DNA from: Caulobacter sp.
GTDB taxonomy: Bacteria > Pseudomonadota > Alphaproteobacteria > Caulobacterales > Caulobacteraceae
Length of the DNA: 64,000 nucleotides
Assembly (NCBI GenBank): GCA_030683005.1
Contig: JAUXMY010000032.1
Location: 95,922 to 159,921 of the forward strand
Reading direction: 5' to 3'
The notes under the pieces were generated by a model. That model was not told where the DNA came from. It made no database searches and saw only the letters and a list, made by a program, of their open reading frames with translations. Positions 17,341-25,677 of this stretch are shown one piece after another; position 1 is the stretch's first letter, and the number at the start of each line of letters is the position of its first letter. A program made the translations under genes and the position numbers.

Positions 17341-18972
17341 CTATTCGGCGGCCGTATGGCGTTGCGCTTCTTCATGGGCTGTATCGGGATGCCCCTCCCA
17401 CGGGGCCAGGCGCCTGTGCGTTTTCGCCGCCAGTTCGGCGCAGCGACGAAAGGCGTCCGCCAGGTCCAGGGCGCCATCCAGCTGACCGACGGGCAGGGCG
17501 CCGCGGGCGGTCGCCCGCAGCAGGTCGGTCTTGACCTGCTGATAGGCGCGCTCGGTCGCCTCGATCAGCCGGGTGCAGGCCGGCTCCAGGGCGTCCGCAT
17601 CCGCTCCAGGCCCCTCCAGGCTATCGGCCAGCGCCTGTCGCAGGCCCGCCCAGCCGGCGGACGCCGCATCCATGCCCGCCGGAAGCAGCCGCAACCGCAC
17701 GCTCATACGCTCAAGCTCCTCCAGGTGCTGCACGGCCCGGATCACGTCGGGCAGGGCGTCGGCCACGGCGTCTGGAAGCGGTCCGGCGCTCATCTCCCCG
17801 ATGAAGGTCCGGATGGCCCGCCCCAGGGGCAGAAGCCGGCCTTCGTCCACCGCCGTCCCGGCCTCCCTGGCCCGCCGTCGTTGGGCGACCATCGCGAAGG
17901 CGGCCTCGCGCATGCGCTCCGTTTCCAGGACCAGCCCCCGAAGCGCGAGGGCCGGAACCGGCGCGAGGGTAGGGTCGAGATATCGCGGCCGGGCCAGGCT
18001 TTCCGCCTCTGAAACAAAGCGGCGCTGCAGGAAGGCGATCAGCCGCGATCCCATCAGGGCCATGACCAGGGCGCCGACCAGATTGAACAGGGTATGGAAC
18101 ATGGCCAGGATCGCCGGCGTGTCGGCCTGCGGGTTGAAGCTGGCGGTCAGCCAGGTGCTTGCCCACAGGAGGGGCGACAGCAGCGCGATGGCCGCCACCG
18201 CGGCCGCGGCGTTGAAGGTGACATGCGCCACGGCCACACGCCGCGCCGCCGGCGTTGCGTTCAGGGCGGCCAGGATCGCCGTCGACGTCGTCCCGATATT
18301 GGTCCCGATGACCGCCATGGCCGACATCGAGAGCGGGATTTCACCACTGGCGGCGGCGGTCAGGGCGATGGCGATGGCGGCGCTGGACGATTGGGTGACC
18401 ACCGTGACCGCGACGCCGACCGCCAGGGCGAGCACCAGGCTGACGAAGGTGACGTCGCCCGCAACCAGGTGACCGACATCTCCCAGGAGAGTCGCAAAAC
18501 CTGTCTGCAGTACGCCGATGCCGAGAAAGAAGGCCCCGAACCCCGCCATCGCCTGGCCGGCGCCGAACAACCGGGAGCGGCCGCGGAACGCCAGCCGGCC
18601 CAGCATGCCGAGGCCGATCAAGGGCAAAGCCAGCGCCGCCACATCGATCTTCACGCCCACCAGGGCCACCAGCCAGCCGGTCATGGTGGTGCCGACATTG
18701 GCCCCGATGATCAGCCAGACCGCCTGGGCCAGATTCAGCAGCCCTGCGTTCACAAAGCCCAGGGTGGCGACCGTCACGGCGCTGGACGACTGCAGCAGCG
18801 CGGTGATCAGCACACCGGCCAGGAAGCCGCGGGGAGCTGACCGGGTCCAGGATTCCAGAACCGCCTGGAGCGCTCCCCCGGCCGCCAGCTTCAACCCTTC
18901 GGTCATCAGCCACATACCGAGCAGGAACAGGCCGATCCCGCCAAGCAGCGCGGCGAACACACCAGCAGTCAT
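17341..18972 (-). CDS. Na/Pi cotransporter family protein
   Basis: A 543-residue inner-membrane transporter of the NptA/PNaS family. The N-terminal 320 residues contain about nine hydrophobic segments and two inverted copies of the signature: LLQSSSAVTVATLGFVNAG (about 59-77) and VVTQSSSAAIAIALTAAA (about 191-208), each with QSSSA. GANVGTTMTG and GTNIGTTSTA follow them. The C-terminal 200 residues form a cytosolic PhoU-like helical region. It probably moves phosphate with sodium, as in YjbB-type proteins, where export has been reported; direction here is unknown. Confidence 0.9.
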   Translation of the reverse strand: MTAGVFAALLGGIGLFLLGMWLMTEGLKLAAGGALQAVLESWTRSAPRGFLAGVLITALLQSSSAVTVATLGFVNAGLLNLAQAVWLIIGANVGTTMTGWLVALVGVKIDVAALALPLIGLGMLGRLAFRGRSRLFGAGQAMAGFGAFFLGIGVLQTGFATLLGDVGHLVAGDVTFVSLVLALAVGVAVTVVTQSSSAAIAIALTAAASGEIPLSMSAMAVIGTNIGTTSTAILAALNATPAARRVAVAHVTFNAAAAVAAIALLSPLLWASTWLTASFNPQADTPAILAMFHTLFNLVGALVMALMGSRLIAFLQRRFVSEAESLARPRYLDPTLAPVPALALRGLVLETERMREAAFAMVAQRRRAREAGTAVDEGRLLPLGRAIRTFIGEMSAGPLPDAVADALPDVIRAVQHLEELERMSVRLRLLPAGMDAASAGWAGLRQALADSLEGPGADADALEPACTRLIEATERAYQQVKTDLLRATARGALPVGQLDGALDLADAFRRCAELAAKTHRRLAPWEGHPDTAHEEAQRHTAAE

Positions 18973-19128
18973 CGATTGTCACCCTAAGCCCGCTTGCCTC
19001 TGACCGGCGGGAGCGTAGCAGCAGAATCCAGGGAAACGAGCCGCCTGGTCTCCCGACAGGCCCGCCAACTGTCAGGGATGTATCGGGACAAGGCTGCCAG
19101 AACTCCATCCGGGCCGGATCCCGGCGCC

Positions 19129-19174
19129 GCCCATCGGCCCCGAGGGGGAAGGGACGTTGTCGAAAGGGACGGTC
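19129..19174. repeat. dispersed short repeat, copy 2
   Basis: Second copy of the element at 12736-12783, same orientation, ending one base before the stop codon of the NmrA-like gene. Differences are limited to a few substitutions and one base of G-run length. Confidence 0.6.
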
Positions 19175-19175
19175 C

Positions 19176-20030
19176 TCAGGACCGGTCGGCCAGCCAGTCC
19201 GCGACGGAGCGTCCGGCCTGTCCGGTGGTTAGGGCCAGATCGGGCGAGACCGCCGCCAGCCGCCCCGCCCGCATCAAACCCAGCAACGCCAGCTGGTGAC
19301 GTCGCAGGAAGGGATCGGCGATCCTGCGGCCGATGATCATGCGGACCAGCAGCATCGGCGGCGACACCGCCTTCACCGGCCGGCCGACGGCCCGGGAGAC
19401 CAGCGGCGCCAGCTCCTGCAGGCCCAGGGCTTCGGGGCCGGTGAGCACGAGCGTCCGGTCGGACGCCGGCGCGGGGTGGGTCAGGGCCCAGACGGCGGCC
19501 CGGGCGATGTCGTCCACGTCGATGAAGGCGACCTTCGCCGCCCCCAGCGGCAGGAGCAGGCGACCGCTGTCGCGCGCGCCCTCCAGCAGGGGCTCGAGGG
19601 CCACCTGCATGAATGCCGACGGCCGAAGGATGGTCCAGGACAGGCCCGAGGCCTTCAGCGCCGCCTCGGCCGCCGCATGGGCCCGGCCCACGGGCGTCGG
19701 GCTGTTCGGCGCGGTGGCGGCGTCTCCGGCCGAGACCTTGACGACATGGCTGACGCCCGCCGCTCGCGCCGCCGCGATCGCCGCCCGCTCCTGGGCCTCC
19801 TGGCGCGGCGACTGGGTGGTCAGCAGGAAGACCGAGCTGACGCCGGCGAAGGCCGCTGGCAGGCTGCCTGGCTGATCGAGGTCGCCGGCCGCCACCTCCA
19901 CCGTCGGACCGGCGAGCGCTCGCGCCGCCTCGGGGCGTCGCGCCAGAACCCGCACCGGCAGCCTCAGGTCCGCCAGCTGTTGAACGACACGCGAACCGAT
20001 GCGGCCTGTGCCGCCAATGACGAGGATCAT
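19176..20030 (-). CDS. NmrA-like NAD(P)-binding reductase
   Basis: A 284-residue atypical short-chain dehydrogenase. The dinucleotide motif is VIGGTGRIGSRVVQQL at residues 4-19, followed by an NADP-favouring LARRPE. YxxxK is not at its usual place, and the region WTILRPSAFMQ is typical of NmrA/azoreductase-like members. It is divergent from a TetR gene 68 bases away, with two tandem palindromes between them, so this reductase is the most likely direct TetR target. Substrate unknown. Confidence 0.85.
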   Translation of the reverse strand: MILVIGGTGRIGSRVVQQLADLRLPVRVLARRPEAARALAGPTVEVAAGDLDQPGSLPAAFAGVSSVFLLTTQSPRQEAQERAAIAAARAAGVSHVVKVSAGDAATAPNSPTPVGRAHAAAEAALKASGLSWTILRPSAFMQVALEPLLEGARDSGRLLLPLGAAKVAFIDVDDIARAAVWALTHPAPASDRTLVLTGPEALGLQELAPLVSRAVGRPVKAVSPPMLLVRMIIGRRIADPFLRRHQLALLGLMRAGRLAAVSPDLALTTGQAGRSVADWLADRS

Positions 20031-20051
20031 GATCTCTCCGGATTGACTTTC

Positions 20052-20085
20052 TGACCAAATAGTCCAATTATGACCGTATAGTCAA
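20052..20085. promoter_or_regulatory. tandem TetR operators over divergent promoters
   Basis: TGACCAAATAGTCCA (20052-20066) and TGACCGTATAGTCAA (20071-20085) are two copies of an imperfect TGAC-N6/7-GTCA palindrome with a 19-base period. They lie between the NmrA-like and TetR starts. On the minus strand TTGACT and CTATTT with a 17-base spacer would form the reductase promoter inside the operators; on the plus strand TTGACT starts at 20043. Repression of both genes by the TetR protein is inferred. Confidence 0.65.
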
Positions 20086-20098
20086 TTTGAGGCCGCCG

Positions 20099-20746
20099 AT
20101 GACTCTCGCCGCCGAACCCAGGACAGACCGTCGCCGGGCGAGGACCCGGTCGGCGCTGCTGCGCGCCGGCCAGTCCCTGTTCGCCGACCAGTCCGTCGAC
20201 GCGGTGAGCATCGACGACATCGTCGCCGCCGCCGACGTCGCCAAGGGCAGCTTCTACAATCACTTCAGCGACAAGGAGGCCCTGGCTCGCGAGATCGCCA
20301 TGGCGGTCCGGGCCGAGGCCGAGGCCGAGATCGACGCGGCCAATGCCGACGTCGCCGACCCGGTGAGTCGCATGGCCCGCGCCCAGACCGTCTTCGTGCG
20401 CTTCGCCCGGCGGGATCGGGAGAGGGCGCGGGCGATGATGCGTCTTTTCGCGGGCGCCACCCTGCCCAACGCCCCGCTGAACCGGGGCGTGAGGGCCGAT
20501 GTCGAGGCCGGTCTCGCCGCCGGCGCCTTCCGGGGCCTGACCGTGGAGACGGGGGTCCTGATGGCGATGGGCGTCGCCTTGGTGGCCGTCACCCGCGTGC
20601 TTGAGCCAGGCCCCGTCACGCCGGTCGCGGACCTTTGCCGCAGCCTGAACTTCGGACTGCTGCGCGGCCTCGGCGTCGACGAGGACCAGGCGCGGCGGTT
20701 CGCCGACGCTGCCGCTGATGATCTGCTTTCGGAGACCCTGTCATGA
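20099..20746 (+). CDS. TetR-family regulator of the aromatic operon
   Basis: A 215-residue TetR repressor. The HTH is SALLRAGQSLFADQSVDAVS, then IDDIVAAADVAKGSFYNHFSDKEAL, within the first 65 residues. I start at ATG 20099; the TTG at 20087 adds four residues and is closer to the operator. Its stop overlaps the start of the dioxygenase gene (ATGA), making it the first gene of the operon tetR-VOC-FAH-monooxygenase. It should control this operon and the divergent NmrA-like gene, with an aromatic compound or ring-fission product as plausible inducer. Confidence 0.87.
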   Translation: MTLAAEPRTDRRRARTRSALLRAGQSLFADQSVDAVSIDDIVAAADVAKGSFYNHFSDKEALAREIAMAVRAEAEAEIDAANADVADPVSRMARAQTVFVRFARRDRERARAMMRLFAGATLPNAPLNRGVRADVEAGLAAGAFRGLTVETGVLMAMGVALVAVTRVLEPGPVTPVADLCRSLNFGLLRGLGVDEDQARRFADAAADDLLSETLS

Positions 20747-21669
20747 GCGTGATTCGCATCGAGGACATCGCCCACGTCCGCTTCCGGGCGCCCGATCTTC
20801 GGGAGATGCAGGCGTTCCTCGAGCAGTTCGGCCTCGAGGTCGCGCTGGCCGATGAGGCGCGGCTGTTTATGCGCGGCCGGGGCGGCGCGCCCTTCCTGCA
20901 CGCCACCGAACGGGGCGAGGCCGGGTTCGCGGCGCTCGGTCTGCGCGCCGCCGGCCTTGCCGACCTGCAAACGCTCGCGGCGGCCGAGGGCGTCCCCATC
21001 GAGCCGCTCGACGCGCCCGGCGGCGGCCAGGTCGTGCGTCTGACCGACCCCGACGGCCACAGCGTCGAGGTCGTCGCCGGACAGGCCTTCGGAGGTCCGG
21101 CCGCCTTCACGCCGCGCCCGGCCTGGAACAGCGCCGACCGGCGCGACCGCCTTCGCGCCGTCAAGCGCACCGGCCAGGGGCCGGCCCATGTCATCCGGCT
21201 GGGCCACGCGGTGCTCGGCGTCTCGGACTTCCGCGCCTCCGAGGCCTGGTACAAGGACCGCTTCGGCTTCCTGACCTCCGACGAGATCGCCGTCGCGCCG
21301 GACTTCTCCATCGGCGCCTTCATGCGCTGCGACCGCGGCGAGACGCCGACCGACCACCACACGCTGTTCCTGCTGCAGGGACCGGCCGGGCCGGGGTTCA
21401 ACCACGCCGCCTTCGAGGTGCGCGATCTCGACGACCTGATGGCCGGGCACGATCACCTCAAGGCCGGCGCCCGCACCCCCGCCTGGGGCGTGGGCCGCCA
21501 CATCCTCGGCAGCCAGGTGTTCGACTACTGGCGCGATCCCTGGGGCCACATTCTCGAACACTGGACCGACGGCGATCTGCTGACCGCCGCCGAGGCCGCC
21601 AACACCGCCACCCTCCAGGATCTTCTCGGCGTGCAGTGGGGTCCGCCGTCGCCGCCGGACTTCGGCTAG
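20743..21669 (+). CDS. type I extradiol (VOC-fold) ring-cleavage dioxygenase
   Basis: A 308-residue two-domain vicinal oxygen chelate protein. Residues 1-115 form the N-terminal domain. The C-terminal domain carries the expected metal ligands: His in RLGHAVLGVSDFRASEAWY (about 150), His in GFNHAAFEVRD (about 220) and Glu in WGHILEHW (about 269), the 2-His-1-Glu Fe(II) site of catechol-type extradiol dioxygenases. It should cleave a dihydroxylated aromatic next to a hydroxyl group. Adjacent FAH hydrolase and hydroxylase genes give the steps after and before this reaction. Exact substrate unknown. Confidence 0.85.
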   Translation: MSVIRIEDIAHVRFRAPDLREMQAFLEQFGLEVALADEARLFMRGRGGAPFLHATERGEAGFAALGLRAAGLADLQTLAAAEGVPIEPLDAPGGGQVVRLTDPDGHSVEVVAGQAFGGPAAFTPRPAWNSADRRDRLRAVKRTGQGPAHVIRLGHAVLGVSDFRASEAWYKDRFGFLTSDEIAVAPDFSIGAFMRCDRGETPTDHHTLFLLQGPAGPGFNHAAFEVRDLDDLMAGHDHLKAGARTPAWGVGRHILGSQVFDYWRDPWGHILEHWTDGDLLTAAEAANTATLQDLLGVQWGPPSPPDFG

Positions 21670-21680
21670 GAGCCAGCACC

Positions 21681-22529
21681 ATGAAACTCGCCACCTTCAC
21701 CGCCGGCGGCGCACCGGAAACGGGCGTCATCGACGGCGGCCGCATCATACCCCTGACCCGCGCCTCGCCGGGCCTGCCCGCCGACATGATCGGACTGATC
21801 AGCGGCTGGCCGGCGGTCGAGGCGGAGGTTCGCCGCCTCGCCGGCGCCGGCGCCGGGGCCCTGCCGCTGGACAGCGTCCGCCTGCTCGCTCCCGTCCCGC
21901 GTCCCGGGAAGATCTGGGCCATTGGCCTGAACTATGCCGACCATATCGCCGAGAGCGGCGTCCAGACCCCGGCCAGCCAGGTCTGGTTCACGAAGGCCGG
22001 AACGGCCGTTACAGGACCCTTCGACCCGGTCCAGGTCCCCACACCCTTCTGCGACTACGAGGTCGAGATGGTCGCGGTGATCGGCGCCGGCGGCCGGAAC
22101 ATCACCCGCGCCGACGCCCCCGCCGCCGTCTTCGGCTGGTGCGTCGGCAACGACGTCACCGAGCGCATGTGGCAGCACCGGACGCCGCAATGGTCGCTGG
22201 GCAAGTCCTTCGACACCCATGCGCCCTTCGGCCCCTGGATCACCACCGCCGACGAGATCGCCGATCCGCACGCCCTGGACCTGCGGTGCCTGATCAATGG
22301 GGAGGTGCGGCAGAATTCGAACACCCGCCATCTGGTGTTCGATGTCTGGGACCAGATCGCGCATCTTTCCTCGGCGATGACCCTGGAGCCGGGCGACGTG
22401 ATCTTCACGGGCACCCCGGGCGGGGTAGGGGCGGCCATGGACCCTCGCCAGTTCCTCAAGGCCGGCGACGTCATGCGCTGCGAGGTCGAAGGCCTGGGCG
22501 CCATCCAGGCGGTCTGCGAGGCGCCCTGA
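21681..22529 (+). CDS. fumarylacetoacetate hydrolase family protein
   Basis: A 282-residue FAH-fold enzyme. The signature is present: KIWAIGLNYADHIAE (about 87-101), DYEVEMVAVIG with the metal-binding acidic residues (E-x-E in DYEVEM), GWCVGNDVTER, KSFDTHAPFGPWI and the ending GDVIFTGTPGGVG. Family members hydrolyse or decarboxylate C-C bonds of diketo acids, including meta-cleavage products. The start is ATG 21681, preceded by GGAGCC. It sits 11 bases after the dioxygenase and shares one base with the monooxygenase start, so it should act on the ring-fission product. Confidence 0.9.
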   Translation: MKLATFTAGGAPETGVIDGGRIIPLTRASPGLPADMIGLISGWPAVEAEVRRLAGAGAGALPLDSVRLLAPVPRPGKIWAIGLNYADHIAESGVQTPASQVWFTKAGTAVTGPFDPVQVPTPFCDYEVEMVAVIGAGGRNITRADAPAAVFGWCVGNDVTERMWQHRTPQWSLGKSFDTHAPFGPWITTADEIADPHALDLRCLINGEVRQNSNTRHLVFDVWDQIAHLSSAMTLEPGDVIFTGTPGGVGAAMDPRQFLKAGDVMRCEVEGLGAIQAVCEAP

Positions 22530-23950
22530 TGTCCCACGATTGCGATGTTCTGGTCGTCGGGCTCGGACCCGTCGGCGCGGCCCTCTGCGCGTTGCTGGCC
22601 CGCGAGGGGGTCAGCGCCATCGCGGTGGAGCGGGAGACCGAGGTCTATCCGCTGCCCCGCGCCGCCCACTTCGATCACGAGATCATGCGGCTGTTCCAGA
22701 AGCTGGGCATCGCCGGGGAGATGCAGGCGGCCTCGCAACCGGCGGCCGCCTACGAGTTCCGCAACGCCGCCGGCGAGATCCTGATGCGCTATGACCAGGG
22801 CGCCGGCGGCAGTCCGTCCGGCTGGGCGCCGGGCTACATGTTCCATCAGCCCAGTCTCGAGACTGCCCTGCGGCGGCTCCTGTCGGCCTCGCCGCTGGTC
22901 GAGGCCCGCCTCGGACGGACCCTGGTCGCCTTCACCCAGGACGCCGACGGCGTCAGCGCGACGGTCGATGGCCCGTCGGGGGCGGAAACCCTCCGCGCCC
23001 GCTGGCTGGTCGGCTGCGACGGCGCCAGAAGCCCGGTCCGCGAGGCGCTGGGGATCGGGCAGAGCGACTACGGTTTCGACGAGCCCTGGCTGGTGATCGA
23101 CGCGGTGGTCAGCGACACCTCGCGGCTGCCGGCGGACAATCTGCAGATCTGCGACCCCGCCCGGCCCACCACCTGCCTCGTCATGAGCCAGGGCCGCCAC
23201 CGCTGGGAGTTCATGCTGCTGCCCGGTGAACAGCCGGCCGATGTTCTGGACGGCAACGTCATCCGCGACCTGCTCAAACCCTGGCACTGCGAGGACTGCG
23301 TCGAGATCGAACGCAAGGCGGTCTACCGCTTCCACGGACGGGTGGCGGAGCGCTGGCGCGACGGGCGCGTGTTGCTGGCCGGCGACGCCGCTCACCAGAC
23401 GCCGCCGTTCGCCGGCCAGGGCATGTGCTCGGGCCTTCGCGACGTCGACAACCTGGCCTGGAAGCTGGCCGCCGTGATCCGTAGCGGCGCCGACCCAGTC
23501 CTGCTCGATAGCTACCAGACCGAGCGCGAGCCACACGTCCGCGCCGTGATCGAACTGGCGATCGCCATGGGCCGGGTGGTCTGCATCAGCGATCCGCAAC
23601 AGGCCGCCATGCGGGACGCCGGCATGCTGGCCCAGCGCGCGGCCGGGCGCCAGCCGCCGGCCCTCGCCGCGCCCCGCATCGGTCCGGGCCTCGGGCAGGG
23701 CGAGGTCGGCGGCGAGTATTTCCCCCAGCCCTGGGCCGGGGACCTGAGGCTCGACGACGTCCTGGGCGAGGGGCCGTGGCTGATCGTCCGGGACGCGACG
23801 GGCGGCGCCCTTGCCCCGTTCGCCGACGCCCTGACCGGCTGGCTGGACCGGCATGGCGCCGAGGCTGTGCTGGTGCGGCCCGACCGCTACGTGTTCGGGG
23901 TCGGACCGCCCGCCGCGCTGCAGGCGGCCTGGGCGGATCGCGTCGGCTAG
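22529..23950 (+). CDS. FAD-dependent aromatic hydroxylase, MhpA-like
   Basis: A 473-residue group A flavoprotein monooxygenase. FAD/NADPH motifs are in order: VVGLGPVGAALCALLAREG (GxGxxG, residues 9-27), LVGCDGARSPVREALG (DG motif, about 155) and GRVLLAGDAAHQTPPFAGQG (GD motif, about 280). It resembles 3-(3-hydroxyphenyl)propionate hydroxylase in sequence flow but is shorter than the roughly 550-residue MhpA. Its ATG overlaps the FAH stop. It would introduce the second ring hydroxyl needed by the dioxygenase upstream. A much longer in-frame reading upstream is an artefact across the FAH gene. Confidence 0.87.
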   Translation: MSHDCDVLVVGLGPVGAALCALLAREGVSAIAVERETEVYPLPRAAHFDHEIMRLFQKLGIAGEMQAASQPAAAYEFRNAAGEILMRYDQGAGGSPSGWAPGYMFHQPSLETALRRLLSASPLVEARLGRTLVAFTQDADGVSATVDGPSGAETLRARWLVGCDGARSPVREALGIGQSDYGFDEPWLVIDAVVSDTSRLPADNLQICDPARPTTCLVMSQGRHRWEFMLLPGEQPADVLDGNVIRDLLKPWHCEDCVEIERKAVYRFHGRVAERWRDGRVLLAGDAAHQTPPFAGQGMCSGLRDVDNLAWKLAAVIRSGADPVLLDSYQTEREPHVRAVIELAIAMGRVVCISDPQQAAMRDAGMLAQRAAGRQPPALAAPRIGPGLGQGEVGGEYFPQPWAGDLRLDDVLGEGPWLIVRDATGGALAPFADALTGWLDRHGAEAVLVRPDRYVFGVGPPAALQAAWADRVG

Positions 23951-24112
23951 CCTGTCCGCGTCCGCTCCGGCCCGCCGGATGCCCCGTTCCCGCTGCATCG
24001 CAGCAAAGACCTTGGCGGCCTGCGGGACTCCTGTGCTAGAACCCCTGCCACAAAGTTTGACGGCGCGGACCTCCCCGGGATCAACCGCGCCGGCGTCGAA
24101 GGGCGAGACTTC

Positions 24113-24991
24113 ATGGCGGATATCAAGACGGTCGGCGTCATCGGCGCGGGCCAGATGGGGTCGGGCATCGCGCATGTCTGTGCGCTGGCCGGATACGACG
24201 TGTTCCTGCACGACCTCAGCCAGGAGCGGATCGACGCGGGCGTGGCGACCATCGAGCATAACCTGGCGCGTCAGGTCGGGCGCGGCCTCATCGACGACGC
24301 GGCCATGAAGACCACGCTGGGTCGCATCCGCCCCGCCGCCGACCTGGCCCTGATCGGCCAGACGGACCTGGCCATCGAGGCGGCGACCGAGAATGAGGAG
24401 ATCAAGAAGACGATCTTCCGCTCTCTGCAGCCGCACCTGAAGGCCGGGACGCTGCTGGCGTCCAACACCTCCTCGATCTCGATCACCCGCCTGGCCTCGA
24501 CCACCGACCGGCCCGAGCGGTTCATCGGACTGCACTTCATGAACCCCGTGCCGCTGATGAAGCTGGTCGAGGTCATCCGCGGCATCGCCACCGACGGCGC
24601 CACCTATGAGCAGGCGGTGACCTTCGCCCGCTCGCTGGGCAAGACCACGACCAACGCCGAGGACTTCCCGGCCTTCATCGTCAACCGCGTGCTGGTGCCG
24701 ATGATCAACGAGGCGATCTACACCCTGTACGAGGGCGTCGGCACGGTGGAGTCGATCGACACCGCCATGAAGCTGGGCGCCAACCACCCGATGGGCCCGC
24801 TCGAGCTGGGCGACTTCATCGGTCTGGACACCGTGCTGTCGATCATGAACGTCCTCTACGAGGGCCTGGCCGACAGCAAGTACCGCCCGTGTCCGCTGCT
24901 GGTGAAGTATGTCGAGGCCGGCTGGCTGGGCCGCAAGACCGAGCGCGGCTTCTACGACTATCGCGGCGAGGTTCCGGTCCCGACCCGGTAG
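24113..24991 (+). CDS. hbd: 3-hydroxybutyryl-CoA dehydrogenase
   Basis: A 292-residue short 3-hydroxyacyl-CoA dehydrogenase. It has the NAD motif VGVIGAGQMGSGIAHVCALAGYDV cut here as residues 7-30, ASNTSSISITRLA, and the catalytic region RFIGLHFMNPVPLMKLVEVI with His of the His-Glu pair. The C-terminal dimer domain ends with KTERGFYDYRGEVP. It oxidises (S)-3-hydroxybutyryl-CoA to acetoacetyl-CoA or runs in reverse in the cytoplasm. It stands 162 bases after the aromatic operon and may be separately transcribed; functionally it fits the acyl-CoA genes of this window. Confidence 0.93.
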   Translation: MADIKTVGVIGAGQMGSGIAHVCALAGYDVFLHDLSQERIDAGVATIEHNLARQVGRGLIDDAAMKTTLGRIRPAADLALIGQTDLAIEAATENEEIKKTIFRSLQPHLKAGTLLASNTSSISITRLASTTDRPERFIGLHFMNPVPLMKLVEVIRGIATDGATYEQAVTFARSLGKTTTNAEDFPAFIVNRVLVPMINEAIYTLYEGVGTVESIDTAMKLGANHPMGPLELGDFIGLDTVLSIMNVLYEGLADSKYRPCPLLVKYVEAGWLGRKTERGFYDYRGEVPVPTR

Positions 24992-24995
24992 CGGG

Positions 24996-25374
24996 TCACC
25001 AGAGCGTTTCGGCGCCTAGAGCTTTCAGTCGATGGTCGACGCTGACTACGGGTATCGCGAGCGAGATCGCCTGCGCGGCTACAATTCTGTCCCAGGGATC
25101 CTTGTGAGATTTCGGCAGGCGTCCCGCCAGAGCCGCCTGCTCGGGATCCAGTGCGGCCCAACGAAAATCCAGGTCAGCCGCTGCCGACAGCAGGTCGTCC
25201 GGTAGCAGGGCAAGCGCGGTCCCGCTGGCGCTTGTATTCGATCTCATATGCAGCCGCGATGCTGACCAGGATGTCGTTACCGATATCTGCCAGGGCGTCA
25301 GCGGCGGCGGATGACAATCGTGAGCTGTCACTCAACGCCCAAACGAAAGTGTGCGTGTCCAGCAGTAGCTTCAA
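24996..25374 (-). pseudogene. VapC-like PIN-domain toxin, frameshifted
   Basis: A TTG start at 25374 overlaps the antitoxin stop (TTGA) and gives LKLLLDTHTFVWALSDSSRL with the first catalytic Asp. The frame stays PIN-like to YEIEYKRQRDR, then derails. The rest of the domain, LALLPDDLLSAAADL to KDPWDRIVAAQAISLAIPVV and GAETLW, is in the next frame and ends at 24996. One extra base near 25213-25221, in a G/C-rich run, explains it. Joined, the product would be about 125 residues, the usual VapC size. It is either a disabled toxin or a sequencing error. Confidence 0.8.
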
Positions 25375-25631
25375 GGTTTGGGCCAGACTGGTTCGTCCAT
25401 GGCGGCCTCGACCTCCGGATCCGGCTCGAAGAAGACCTCGTCCGGAATCTTCACGTTCAGATGGTCCCAAATGCCCAGCTTGCGTCGCTCGCCTGCTTTC
25501 GGCGCCGGCTTGATCCCCCGGAGGGTGGCCACAGGTTCACCGTCGCGGGTGAGGATGACTTCCTCGCCGGCCTGAACCTGGTCAACGACATCGGACAACG
25601 TCGTCTTGGCGATGTTGACGTGGACGGTCAT
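25371..25631 (-). CDS. Phd/YefM-type antitoxin
   Basis: An 86-residue antitoxin: TVHVNIAKTTLSDVVDQVQAGEEVILTRDGEPVATL (residues 2-37) is the Phd/YefM DNA-binding fold, followed by a flexible acidic C-terminus that would cover the toxin. It precedes the frameshifted VapC-like gene with a 4-base overlap. If the toxin is truly broken, this antitoxin is a remnant or may still repress in trans. Confidence 0.8.
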   Translation of the reverse strand: MTVHVNIAKTTLSDVVDQVQAGEEVILTRDGEPVATLRGIKPAPKAGERRKLGIWDHLNVKIPDEVFFEPDPEVEAAMDEPVWPKP

Positions 25632-25677
25632 GCGGCAAGGCTATCACAACCTGCCCGCTCCACAAATCCGGCCGTTG

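Noticed and set aside
22055..24787. 910-codon minus-strand ORF
   Set aside because: Antisense to the FAH, monooxygenase and hbd genes with typical shadow composition.
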